This document shows positions 9,107 through 16,658 of a DNA stretch of 64,000 nucleotides, piece after piece. A model generated the notes under the pieces. The model made no database searches. It saw nothing but the letters and a program-made list of their open reading frames with translations, and had not been told where the DNA came from. Numbering within the stretch: position 1 is the first letter of the stretch; each line of letters starts with the position of its first letter. Origin of the DNA: CALNYS01 sp942490855 (lineage in GTDB: Bacteria; Planctomycetota; Phycisphaerae; Phycisphaerales; UBA1924); contig CALNYS010000004.1 in assembly GCA_942490855.1 (NCBI GenBank), forward strand, positions 1,302,001-1,366,000, in the 5' to 3' direction. The position numbers and the translations under genes are program-made.

Positions 9107-9401
9107 AGAGGTCGGTGATCGGGCGCCCCATCACGTAGCGGAGCGCCTTGGACATGAGGAAGAACGAGATCGTGATCCACATCACGTACTCCCAGAAAAT
9201 GAGCACGTCCCAGATCTGGCTGAGCGTGAAGTAGTCCACACTGGTGAGCCGTTCGAGGTAGTTCTGCTCGTCATCAGACAGCGACACCTGCATCGCGTAC
9301 TGCACAAGCACGCGCGCAGCGAATATCACAACAGCGACGGCGAGAAAAATTCCCCACCTAGCGAACGACGGGCGGGGGGTCGATTCCGTTCGATTTGCCA
9401 T
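9096..9401 (-). CDS. Small predicted membrane protein
   Basis: 101 residues, family not recognised. Two hydrophobic helices are visible, at about 15-34 (WGIFLAVAVVIFAARVLV) and 65-85 (VLIFWEYVMWITISFFLM), separated by an acidic segment; both ends are polar, so the likely topology is a helical hairpin in the membrane. It converges on tatD with an 11-base tail overlap and begins 10 bases from the stop of the ThiF-type gene on the same strand, so it may be the last gene of that transcript. Function cannot be inferred. Confidence 0.62.
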   Translation of the reverse strand: MANRTESTPRPSFARWGIFLAVAVVIFAARVLVQYAMQVSLSDDEQNYLERLTSVDYFTLSQIWDVLIFWEYVMWITISFFLMSKALRYVMGRPITDLFTR

Positions 9402-9410
9402 GCAACGATG

Positions 9411-10598
9411 TTACCCGCCAATAAACCGCGCATAAATACTCTTGGCTATCTTCGTGTCTGTCGTCCCGCCCACAATCGCCCGCCCTGTCGCGAAGACGTG
9501 CAGCGTGATCGGCCCCCATTCGCCGCTCTCGCTGGAGAACGCGCCGCGCAGGGCGCCGTTGGATTCGGCGAAGTCGCCGAAGGGGGAGAGGCGCTCGGCG
9601 AGGCTGTTCAGCTCGATCACACCGCGGCCGGCCGGGGCGATCTGCACGCTGCGCCGCCCGCAGAGCGACGTCACCTCGCCGACCTCGCCGTCGAGGAAGT
9701 CGAAGCGTCTGTGCGCGCAGCACGGGCAGTCGGGGTTCGTAGCGTTCGAGAGATCGACGCTGCGCATGCTGGGCGCCCACGCGTCGAGTTGGATGAGGCG
9801 TTGGTTCGCGGCGTCAGCGTTGCCCGAGAGCAGCTTGATCGCCTCGGCCGCCGCCAGATGCGCGACGGCGCCAACGGCCGGCCCGAGCACGCCCGCCGTG
9901 TCGCACGTGGGCTCGCTCCCCGGCGCCGGGATGTCGGGGAAGACGCAGCGCAGGCACGGCCCGCCCGGCACGACCGTCATCAGAGTGCCTCCCGTCTCGA
10001 CCGCCCCCGCGCAGACGTACGGGATCCCCAGCGACACGCTCAGATCATTGAGCAGGTACCGCGTCTCAAAGTTGTCCGTCCCGTCGAGCAGCAGCGACAC
10101 CGCCGACACAGCGCGAGAATCTCCGGCCCCCTCTCCCCCGGGGAGAGGGCTGGGGTGAGGGCACGTGGCGTGGCGGGGTATCGAACAGGCCGGCGCATGG
10201 GGTGAGCCGTCCTCCCTCTCCCCTAACCCCTCTCCCTCGGGGAGAGGGGGATCGGCAGATGCGATCCCCAGCGCCGTCGCCGACGAGAAATCCTCCACCA
10301 CCGCGCGCACGTCCGCGCCCGAATCGATCTGCACGAGTCGGTCCCGCGCCGCCAGCGCCTTCGGCTTCGCCTCCCGCGCGTCGGCTTCCGTGTACAGCGT
10401 CTGACGCTGGAGATTCGTCAGTTCGACCACGTCGCGATCAACCAGCGTCAGCGTCCCGACCCCGGCGCGCAGCAATGACTCGGCGATGACCGTCCCCAGC
10501 GCGCCGACGCCAACAATGAGCGCGTGCGAATCGCGGAGCTTCTGCTGCCCGGCCTCGCCGATCTGCGCCAGGATAATCTGTCGGTGGTGGCGGTTCAC
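9411..10598 (-). CDS. ThiF/MoeB/HesA family adenylyltransferase with an in-frame repeat insertion
   Basis: 395 residues. The Rossmann motif VGVGALGT (29-36), the acidic LVDRDVVELTNLQRQ segment, DGTDNFETR and two zinc-type Cys pairs (CLRC and CPCC) identify an E1-like enzyme that adenylates the C-terminal Gly of a sulfur-carrier protein (ThiS or MoaD class); which carrier cannot be told. The GTG start at 10598 overlaps the TGA of the upstream asparaginase gene. Residues about 115-163 are an insertion encoded by two GC-rich palindromic repeats (GEGLGERED..., PHPSPLPGGEG) placed just before the DGTDNF strand. A C-terminal beta-rich extension follows the enzyme core. Confidence 0.87.
   Translation of the reverse strand: MNRHHRQIILAQIGEAGQQKLRDSHALIVGVGALGTVIAESLLRAGVGTLTLVDRDVVELTNLQRQTLYTEADAREAKPKALAARDRLVQIDSGADVRAVVEDFSSATALGIASADPPLPEGEGLGEREDGSPHAPACSIPRHATCPHPSPLPGGEGAGDSRAVSAVSLLLDGTDNFETRYLLNDLSVSLGIPYVCAGAVETGGTLMTVVPGGPCLRCVFPDIPAPGSEPTCDTAGVLGPAVGAVAHLAAAEAIKLLSGNADAANQRLIQLDAWAPSMRSVDLSNATNPDCPCCAHRRFDFLDGEVGEVTSLCGRRSVQIAPAGRGVIELNSLAERLSPFGDFAESNGALRGAFSSESGEWGPITLHVFATGRAIVGGTTDTKIAKSIYARFIGG
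10110..10256. repeat. Pair of inverted GC-rich palindromic repeats inside the ThiF-type gene
   Basis: Two copies of the same element in opposite orientation. The first centres on a near-perfect palindrome at 10129-10149 (CCCTCTCCCC, one base, GGGGAGAGGG) followed by CTGGGGTGAGGG. The second lies at about 10211-10250 (CCCTCTCCCCTAACCCC, then CTCTCCCTCGGGGAGAGG). Together with the roughly 50 bases between them they keep the reading frame. Their translation includes the PHPSPLPGGEG string seen wherever this widespread repeat type enters genes. A paired inverted arrangement resembles a REPIN. Confidence 0.75.
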
Positions 10599-11683
10599 TC
10601 GGAATCGTAGAGCGCCGCGCACCGCTCCAGCCGCGCCCCCTTCGCGTCCGCCACCGCGAACTCGCGGATGCCGCGCATGCACGCGGAGCCGTAGGCCCCG
10701 TCCTTGCGCACCGCGTAGAAGCAGACGTTGAAGTTGGGCTCGCCGCGGGCGTTGAGCAGGCGTTTGGCCTTGGTTTTGTCGGCGATGTGCTTGAGGGCGT
10801 AGAGGCAGGCGTCGGTCGGGTCGTCGCCCATCTCCATGCGCATGACGACGGTGCGGGCGCCGCAGATCTGGATGACCGCCTCGCCGCGTCCCGTCGCGCC
10901 CGCCGAGCCGACGGCGTTGTCGGTGTAGCACCCGGCGCCGATGAGGGGGGAGTCGCCGATGCGCCCGGGGATCTTCCACGAGAGCCCCGACGTCGTCGTG
11001 CACCCAGCGAGATCGCCCGCGCCCGTCAGCGCCGAGCAGTGGATCGTGCCGGTATGCGAGTCGAATTCGCCCCCTCTCCCTCGGGGAGAGGGCTGGGGTG
11101 AGGGCCCGGGCATGAGTGAGGAGTGGCGTTCACCGCGCTCGCCCGGGATATCGAACTCGTCTTCGTTCAGCCAGTCGTCGTTGCGGCTGTGGTTCGCCTT
11201 CCAGCGCAGCCATTTCTGGCGGGAGGCCTCGGTCAGCAGGTTTTCTTCCTTGAAACCAAGTTGGAGCGCGAAGCGTTTGGCGCCCTCGCCCACGATCATG
11301 CAGTGGTCGGTGCGCCGCGCGACCTCGAGGGCGACGGCCGCGGGGTTCTTGATGTTCTCGATCGCCGCGACCGCGCCGGAGCGGTGCGTGGGCCCGTGCA
11401 TGACGCACGAGTCGAGCGAGACGACGCCGTGCTCGTTGGGGAGCCCGCCGTAGCCGACGGAGTCGTCGTTCGGGTCGTTTTCGTTGATCTCGACGCCCTT
11501 GACGACCGCGTGCGCAGGATCGACCCCGTCGCGGACCAGCCCGTGCGCACGCTCGACGCACGCGAGCCCGTTGCCCGACGCGATGACAACCGGCCCGCCG
11601 GCGCCGCGCGTGCGGGGCGCCTGGGCGAGCGCCGGCGATGCGGCAGCGAGGGCGGCGGCGGCGACGAAGTCACGGCGTTTCAT
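10595..11683 (-). CDS. Exported N4-(beta-N-acetylglucosaminyl)-L-asparaginase (Ntn hydrolase), with repeat insertion
   Basis: 362 residues. The start MKRRDFVAAAALAAASPALA is a twin-arginine type signal, so export folded through Tat is likely. The body matches glycosylasparaginase/isoaspartyl peptidase: GGLPNEHGVVSLD, the nucleophile region HTGTI with Thr213 as the expected autocleavage residue, CTTTSGLSWKIPGRIGDSP, and GATGRGE. The family cleaves the GlcNAc-Asn bond after self-processing into two chains. Residues about 190-206 (MPGPSPQPSPRGRGG) come from a GC-rich repeat inserted just before the cleavage site, in a loop that tolerates length changes. The stop overlaps the next gene's GTG; the ATG overlaps the pfp stop. 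Confidence 0.9.
   Translation of the reverse strand: MKRRDFVAAAALAAASPALAQAPRTRGAGGPVVIASGNGLACVERAHGLVRDGVDPAHAVVKGVEINENDPNDDSVGYGGLPNEHGVVSLDSCVMHGPTHRSGAVAAIENIKNPAAVALEVARRTDHCMIVGEGAKRFALQLGFKEENLLTEASRQKWLRWKANHSRNDDWLNEDEFDIPGERGERHSSLMPGPSPQPSPRGRGGEFDSHTGTIHCSALTGAGDLAGCTTTSGLSWKIPGRIGDSPLIGAGCYTDNAVGSAGATGRGEAVIQICGARTVVMRMEMGDDPTDACLYALKHIADKTKAKRLLNARGEPNFNVCFYAVRKDGAYGSACMRGIREFAVADAKGARLERCAALYDSE
11066..11106. repeat. GC-rich palindromic repeat inside the glycosylasparaginase gene
   Basis: A third copy of the element found in the neighbouring ThiF-type gene: CCCCTCTCCC, TC, GGGGAGAGGG, then CTGGGGTGAGGG. It is in frame and encodes the PSPQPSPRGRG string. Confidence 0.75.
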
Positions 11684-12888
11684 CAGAACTTCTCCACCAC
11701 CGGCAGGTCCCCGACCAGCGGGGTCACGTACTCGATGAACGCGTCGCTGACGTCGTTGGAGCCCTTGAGGTATTCCTCGGGCATCACGCGGGTCTTGCCC
11801 GCGACGGCCGTGAGCTTCACGACGCTGGGCTCGGCGCGGTAGGGGGTGGAGGAGGAACGCTTGATGGCGATGGAGCCGTCGAGGTCGCCCGACATCGCGA
11901 TCTCCGCGGCCTTGGCGCCGCAAGCGCGCGCCTCGGCCTGGTCAACGGGCGAGGCGTCGGGGTAGCAACGCTGCATGTAGCCCAGCGTGTCGGCGCGCAC
12001 GCGCGGGGGCTTGCCGCCTTCGGGGGTGAGTTTGTTGCGCAGGAGATTCGCGAGGAAGTCGCCCAGGGCGCCCGAGCCCGAGAGCTGCACGTTCCCGTGC
12101 GCATCGACCTCGCCGGTCTGCGAAAGGATGTGCGCGATGGACTCGCCGTCGGCGTTGTGGATGCCCTCGGACACCGCGATCAGGCAGCGCCCGCGCTCCG
12201 TGTACACCCGGTCCACGTCCGCGACGAACTTGTCGGGGTCGAAATCGCGCTCGGGGAGGTAGATCAGGTGCGGCCCGTCGTTCTCGCCCCGGCGCGCCAG
12301 CGCGGCCGCGGCCGTCAGGAACCCCGCGTGGCGCCCCATGACGACGTTGATCTTGATCCCGGGGAGCGACGTGTTGTCGAGGTTGTCGCCGGTGAACGCC
12401 TTGGCGACGAACCGCGCCGCCGAGGGGTAGCCCGGGGTGTGGTCGTTCTCCATGAGGTCGTTGTCGATCGTCTTGGGGATGTGGAAGCAGCGGAGCTCGT
12501 AGCCGGCCTCGTCCGAGAGCTCGTTGACGATGCGGCAGGTGTCCGAGGAGTCGTTGCCCCCGATGTAGAAGAAGTAGCGCACGTCGCGGGCCCGCAGGGA
12601 CTCGAAGATGCGCTCGCAGTACGCGGCGTCGGGTTTGTCGCGCGTCGAGCCCAGCGCCGCCGAGGGCGTTTTCCCGATCCGGTCGAGCACGTCGGCGGGG
12701 GTGGAGCTGAGATCGACGTAGTTGTTCTCGATCATCCCGCGCACGCCGTTGCGGGCGCCGAAGATCGAGGTGATCGCCTGGTGGTTCTGCAGCGCGAGGA
12801 CCGCGCCGACGAGGGATTCGTTGATGACGGCCGTCGGGCCGCCGGACTGGCCGATGACAGCGGCGCCGTGGATGAGGTCGGTGGGCAT
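11683..12888 (-). CDS. pfp: Diphosphate-type 6-phosphofructokinase
   Basis: 401 residues. The glycine-rich start IGQSGGPTAVIN, GGNDSSDT, PKTIDNDL and MGRHAGFL are the phosphofructokinase signatures. Lys in PKTIDND and the non-Gly residue in GGNDS are the features that separate PPi-dependent enzymes from ATP-dependent ones (PGTIDND, GGDGS), so I infer use of pyrophosphate; this needs biochemical proof. Family role: reversible phosphorylation of fructose 6-phosphate in glycolysis. The gene heads a coupled set with the glycosylasparaginase and ThiF-type genes (1-base and 4-base overlaps), an odd combination with no obvious metabolic logic. Confidence 0.92.
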   Translation of the reverse strand: MPTDLIHGAAVIGQSGGPTAVINESLVGAVLALQNHQAITSIFGARNGVRGMIENNYVDLSSTPADVLDRIGKTPSAALGSTRDKPDAAYCERIFESLRARDVRYFFYIGGNDSSDTCRIVNELSDEAGYELRCFHIPKTIDNDLMENDHTPGYPSAARFVAKAFTGDNLDNTSLPGIKINVVMGRHAGFLTAAAALARRGENDGPHLIYLPERDFDPDKFVADVDRVYTERGRCLIAVSEGIHNADGESIAHILSQTGEVDAHGNVQLSGSGALGDFLANLLRNKLTPEGGKPPRVRADTLGYMQRCYPDASPVDQAEARACGAKAAEIAMSGDLDGSIAIKRSSSTPYRAEPSVVKLTAVAGKTRVMPEEYLKGSNDVSDAFIEYVTPLVGDLPVVEKF

Positions 12889-12937
12889 AGTGGTCTCCGT
12901 CGAACCGCCATCCTAGAGCGCCGAGCGCACAGCGGGG

Positions 12938-12943
12938 TACACT
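12938..12943 (+). promoter_or_regulatory. Candidate -10 hexamer TACACT
   Basis: TACACT lies 6 bases before the ATG at 12950, suggesting a leaderless or nearly leaderless transcript. No clear -35 element. Confidence 0.35.
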
Positions 12944-12949
12944 CCGCCC

Positions 12950-13540
12950 ATGCCGCGAACCGCCCTTTTCCTGCTCGTGCTCGCGATGGCCGGGTGCCGG
13001 ATCTCCGGTCCCACGTCCACCACCCTCGAACCGGACCGCTACGCCGAGGCGTTCGAGGTCGTGAAGGACGCTCTGCGCGAGCGTGGCTTCGAGCTCGAAC
13101 GGGTGGACGCCCGGGCGGGGATCATCACGACGCGTCCTCAGACCTCCAGCGGGTTCTTCACGCCCTGGGTCGCCAGCGAGCGCCGCCCGCGCGACGAGAT
13201 GGCTTCGAGCCTCCACCGCCAGCGCCGCGTCGTCGAGGTGCGGTTCCTGGGCGGCGAGGGCGACCGGCGCACGTCCCGCGAGCCCGTCACGGTTGATGTC
13301 TCGGCCCGCGTCGAGCGCGTCTACCAGCCCGGCGTCCGGACGCCCACCGCGAGCGTGCGCCTCCGGCACGTCAGCACGGACCCGACCCTCGGGGCGGGCG
13401 CGGAGGACATCTTCGCGGTCGATCAGGGCGCCGACCGGGCGCTCGCCGCGGAGCTCAACCGCCGGATCGCCGTCGCGATGGGGCTCCCCGAGCCGCGCGC
13501 CCGGCGCGCCGCAGGGCGCTCTGCTACAACCATGCCATGA
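12950..13540 (+). CDS. Lipoprotein of unknown function
   Basis: 196 residues. The first 16 are a lipoprotein signal with lipobox LAMAGC, so Cys16 is the predicted lipidation site. After it comes a region resembling small beta-alpha modules (YAEAFEVVKDALRERGFELERVDARAGIITTRP), a Pro/Arg-rich middle and a basic C-terminus. I do not recognise the family; the pattern of rising alpha helix then beta strand is reminiscent of envelope lipoproteins, but no name is justified. The stop overlaps the ATG of the uracil-DNA glycosylase gene by 4 bases (ATGA), so the two are coupled. Confidence 0.8.
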   Translation: MPRTALFLLVLAMAGCRISGPTSTTLEPDRYAEAFEVVKDALRERGFELERVDARAGIITTRPQTSSGFFTPWVASERRPRDEMASSLHRQRRVVEVRFLGGEGDRRTSREPVTVDVSARVERVYQPGVRTPTASVRLRHVSTDPTLGAGAEDIFAVDQGADRALAAELNRRIAVAMGLPEPRARRAAGRSATTMP

Positions 13541-14253
13541 CGACGCCCAGCGCCCACCGAGCCGCACGCCAGGAGGTCGAAACCGCCCGCCTGCTCGGCG
13601 CCGACTTCGCCCCGCTCCCCGTCAAACCGCTCGAGGTCAAGGCGACCGCGGCCCCAGCGGCCGCGCCCGGCGGCGCCAAGGGGGACGCGCTCGAGGCGCT
13701 CCGCGTCGAGCACGAGCGCGAGTGCCCGGAAAAGGCGTTCATTTCATCGTTTACGAACATCGTCTTCGGCGAGGGCGACCCCGACGCCCGCCTGATGTTC
13801 GTCGGCGAAGCGCCCGGCGCCGACGAGGACCGCACCGGACGCCCCTTCGTGGGGCGAGCCGGGCAGCTGCTCGAGGGCATGATCAAAGCGATGGGCCTCT
13901 CGCGGGAGGCGGTGTACATCGCCAACGTCTTGAAGGTGCGCCCGCCCGGCAACGCCACCCCGACCCCGGCGGAGATCGACGCCTGCGGGCCCTACCTGCT
14001 GCGCCAGATCGAGATCATCCAGCCCGAGGCGATCGTCACGCTCGGCAAGCCGGCTACGTGTTTCCTGCTGGAGACGAACGACGCGCTCGGGAAACTCCGG
14101 GGGGCGTGGCACGAGGCCCACGGCGTGCCCGTCATGCCCACCTACCACCCGGCGTACCTCCTGCGTTCCTACACGCCGGAGAACCGGGCCAAGGTCTGGA
14201 GCGACCTGCAGATGGTGATGGAACGCCTCGGGATCTCCCCCGGCGCTCAGTAA
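13537..14253 (+). CDS. Uracil-DNA glycosylase, family 4-like, incomplete Fe-S ligand set
   Basis: 238 residues. Residues 75-238 match the family 4 (UDGa-like) glycosylase: FGEGDPDARLMFVGEAPGADED (motif 1, with GEAPG), RPFVGRAGQLL, NVLKVRPPGNATPTP and the HPAYLLR motif near residue 204. The enzyme class excises uracil from DNA. Typical members bind a 4Fe-4S cluster with four cysteines; by my alignment Cys63 and Cys150 remain, but the second and third positions are Lys66 and Val134. The first 55 residues are an Ala/Pro-rich linker absent from short family members. Coupled to the upstream lipoprotein gene by a 4-base overlap. Confidence 0.9.
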   Translation: MTTPSAHRAARQEVETARLLGADFAPLPVKPLEVKATAAPAAAPGGAKGDALEALRVEHERECPEKAFISSFTNIVFGEGDPDARLMFVGEAPGADEDRTGRPFVGRAGQLLEGMIKAMGLSREAVYIANVLKVRPPGNATPTPAEIDACGPYLLRQIEIIQPEAIVTLGKPATCFLLETNDALGKLRGAWHEAHGVPVMPTYHPAYLLRSYTPENRAKVWSDLQMVMERLGISPGAQ

Positions 14254-14343
14254 TCGTCAGCGCTTCCGAGACATATGACCTCTCCGTGGAACCCGCGGGC
14301 CCCAAGTCCGTATGAACCAGCGCCAACACCTTGCCCCCACGAG

Positions 14344-14386
14344 GCCCGGCGGCGCTGGGATCACTCCCGCCCGCCGGGCTTTCTTT
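14344..14386 (+). terminator. Rho-independent terminator after the glycosylase gene
   Basis: Stem GCCCGGCGG (14344-14352) pairs with CCGCCGGGC (14371-14379), followed by TTTCTTT. Confidence 0.75.
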
Positions 14387-14429
14387 GCGCTCGGCGTCGG
14401 GTGGGCGTGTGAGGGAGTGAGAAAAAAAT

Positions 14430-14852
14430 CTACTTGGGCTCGCGGACCCGCCCGAGATCGAGGCGGGTGTCCGGCGGGAGCTGCTCGTACGACAGCAGGG
14501 ACATCCCGCTGACGGCGCCGTTCTCGGAGTGGTACGTGACCTGGAAGCGGAGCTTGAGCACGTCGCCGATCTGCACGCCGTCGAGGTCGACGCCCTCGGC
14601 GGGTGGGAAGGGCATGACCATCGAGTTCATGCCCTCGGGCGTGGTCTCGCTGTAGTTGCCTTTGAACCCGGGGATGGGCTCGTGATGCACGAGGAAATCG
14701 TTCATCGGGAGCGCCGCCTCGGGGAGCATCTCGACGCGCCCGCGCGTCTCGTAGACGATCACGTTGGGCGTGCCGGTGTCTTCCTCGGGCGCACGGCCGC
14801 CGCAGGCGCTCAGCGCGAGCAAGCCGACCAGCAACGCGAGACGCCGAAGCAT
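14430..14852 (-). CDS. CusF-like copper-binding lipoprotein
   Basis: 140 residues. The start MLRRLALLVGLLALSACGG is a lipoprotein signal with lipobox LSAC. The rest is a small beta-barrel-like domain with HHEPIPGF and GMNSMVMPFPP, then GVQIGDVLKLRF, matching the layout of CusF/copper-binding periplasmic proteins, in which His and Met residues bind Cu(I) or Ag(I). Metal identity is inference. The ATG at 14852 shares one base with the stop of the upstream small gene, so the two are coupled; upstream in-frame residues belong to shadow sequence and were excluded. Confidence 0.78.
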   Translation of the reverse strand: MLRRLALLVGLLALSACGGRAPEEDTGTPNVIVYETRGRVEMLPEAALPMNDFLVHHEPIPGFKGNYSETTPEGMNSMVMPFPPAEGVDLDGVQIGDVLKLRFQVTYHSENGAVSGMSLLSYEQLPPDTRLDLGRVREPK

Positions 14853-15178
14853 CAGGCCGTCTTGATATCGAGGAACTGCTCGACCGAGCGGAAATCGCCG
14901 GCGAGGTGCGGGATGTAGGTCATATCCCACGTCGCGCCCTGCTCGACGCGCACGACCTTCGCGGGGTGCTGACGCACGTACCAGCGACGACCGCCGCGGG
15001 TGCGGATCGGCGTGTAGCGACGGCGACGGTTCTGCGCCCGCGTGAGCGCGCCGCGAGCGGTGACGTTCTGACGCATCAGACGCTCGATCGTCTGCACCTG
15101 ATCCTCGCGGCGCGGAGCGCTCGTCACCGAGACGGTGATCTTCTGACCGGGCTTCATGGAATCAAAGGTGGTGGACAT
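14852..15178 (-). CDS. Small basic protein of unknown function
   Basis: 108 residues. A short beta-like N-terminus (GQKITVSVTS) precedes a very basic centre (RAQNRRRRYTPIRTRGGRRWY) and an acidic-aromatic end (QFLDIKTA). The charge pattern suggests nucleic-acid or ribosome binding, but I recognise no family and do not assign one. The ATG at 15178 has AAGG 7 bases upstream. It sits in front of, and overlaps by one base, the CusF-like lipoprotein gene on the same strand. Confidence 0.72.
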   Translation of the reverse strand: MSTTFDSMKPGQKITVSVTSAPRREDQVQTIERLMRQNVTARGALTRAQNRRRRYTPIRTRGGRRWYVRQHPAKVVRVEQGATWDMTYIPHLAGDFRSVEQFLDIKTA

Positions 15179-15291
15179 GGCGTGGCCTTCAAAGCGGGGT
15201 GCGTCGTCGCGTCTGGGGCGGCTCCTCCCACCGGAGCCGAGCCGAGGATCATACTTCACAATCGTCCCCACGCCAAGCCCGCTCGCCCGGC

Positions 15292-15297
15292 TAGACT
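15292..15297 (+). promoter_or_regulatory. Candidate -10 hexamer TAGACT
   Basis: TAGACT lies 7 bases before the ATG at 15305. Same spacing as at tatD and the 12950 gene. Confidence 0.35.
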
Positions 15298-15304
15298 CCG
15301 CCCT

Positions 15305-16654
15305 ATGAGCGATGCACCCAACCCGTCCCCGACCCCCGCCGCCTTTGACCCCGACGCCCGCCACCACCAGAAGCCGCGTCTCCGCCCGGTGCGAGGGTTC
15401 ATGACCCAGCACGAGGGCCGCCCCATGCTGGGCCTCGCCGACGCCCAGCAGGTGTCCGACAAGATGGTCTTCACGCCCCCGGCCGTCCAGACCGTCCTCG
15501 GGAAGCTCGACGGCGAGCACGGGCTCGACCAGATCATCGAAGAAGTCGGGCTCGGGCTGACCCGCCCCATGCTCGAGAACGTCGTCGCCCAGCTCGACGA
15601 CGCCGGTTTGCTCGAGGGCCCCCGTTTCGAGGCCCTCTACGACGAGCTCAAGGCCCAGTTCCAGTCCGCCGAGCACCTCCCCCCGGGTGCCACGGCCACG
15701 ATCGCCGACCGCCTGGTCATCATGGAGCACGGCGAGGGCACGACCGACGAGCAGAAAGCCGCCGAGGGGCCCGCGAAGCTCGCGGCCCAGTTCGACGCGT
15801 GGATCGATCAGGCCCTCAAGTCCGCCGCCGACCCCAGCTTCGACCGCCTCCCCAAGGGCGTGATCGCGCCGAGCATCGACTACATGATGGGCTGGCCCAA
15901 CTACGCGGGCGTCTACGGGCGCATGCGCGTCGTGGACCCGCCTAAGCGCGTCGTCATCCTCGGGACGCACCAGGCCGGCTTCTCCACCGGCGTCTGCGGC
16001 TGCGACAAGGGCTTCGAGACGCCGCTGGGCATCTCGCCGCTGGCGCAGGACCTCTTCGACGCGATCACCGCCGAGCTCGGTCCCGACGCCACCGCCAAAC
16101 TCCTCGAGCACCGCTACGACCACGAGCGCGCGCACGCGATCGAGCTCCAGGTCGCCTGGCTCCAGCACGTCTTCGCGGGCGACGCCCCGCTCCCGGTGAT
16201 GGGCTTCCTGCTCCACGACCCGCTCGCCAACGGGGGCGAGAGCTACGACGGGGCCGGCCTCGGGCTCGACCCCTTCGTGGACGCCCTCACCGCGGCGATC
16301 GGGAAGCTCGACGGCGAGACCCTCGTCGTCGCTTCCGCGGACCTCGCCCACGTGGGCCCGCAGTTCGGCGACCAGCAGACGCTCATCGGCGACGACGACG
16401 CGGCTAAGGCTTTCCGCGAGGAGGTCATGAACCACGACCGCCAGATGGTCGGGCTCGTCTCCCAGGGCAAGCACGCCGAGCTCATCAGCGCCATCCAGTG
16501 GCAGCAGAACCGCATGCGATGGACCGGCCTCGGGCCGATCACCACCGCGATGCGCGCCTGCGGCGGCGCGGAGACGCGCGTGCTGAACTACTTCGCGGCC
16601 GCCGACCCGAAGGGGCAGGCGCTCGTCAGCTCCTTCGCCGCCGCGATCGGCTGA
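15305..16654 (+). CDS. amrB: AmmeMemoRadiSam system protein B (MEMO1 family)
   Basis: 449 residues. The C-terminal 280 residues are a MEMO domain: GVIAPSIDYMMGWPNYAGVY, VVILGTHQAG, HERAHAIELQVAWLQHVF with its conserved metal-site His and Glu, VVASADLAHVGPQFG, and a closing segment with CGGAETRVLNYF. The first 170 residues are an extra N-terminal region with a winged-helix-like look (VSDKMVFTPPAVQTVLGKLDGEHGLDQIIEE), also seen in planctomycete homologues as far as I recall. The family is linked to a radical SAM partner and an AMMECR1 protein, neither present here; the reaction is unknown. Dtd follows after 4 bases, so the two are probably one operon. Confidence 0.85.
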   Translation: MSDAPNPSPTPAAFDPDARHHQKPRLRPVRGFMTQHEGRPMLGLADAQQVSDKMVFTPPAVQTVLGKLDGEHGLDQIIEEVGLGLTRPMLENVVAQLDDAGLLEGPRFEALYDELKAQFQSAEHLPPGATATIADRLVIMEHGEGTTDEQKAAEGPAKLAAQFDAWIDQALKSAADPSFDRLPKGVIAPSIDYMMGWPNYAGVYGRMRVVDPPKRVVILGTHQAGFSTGVCGCDKGFETPLGISPLAQDLFDAITAELGPDATAKLLEHRYDHERAHAIELQVAWLQHVFAGDAPLPVMGFLLHDPLANGGESYDGAGLGLDPFVDALTAAIGKLDGETLVVASADLAHVGPQFGDQQTLIGDDDAAKAFREEVMNHDRQMVGLVSQGKHAELISAIQWQQNRMRWTGLGPITTAMRACGGAETRVLNYFAAADPKGQALVSSFAAAIG

Positions 16655-16658
16655 CCCG

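Noticed and set aside
10127..10252. Palindromic repeats as a terminator or riboswitch
   Set aside because: They are inside an open reading frame, are repeated in the next gene and have no T run.
14852..15178. Assignment of the small basic protein as a ribosomal protein
   Set aside because: Composition fits but no ribosomal protein family signature could be recognised.
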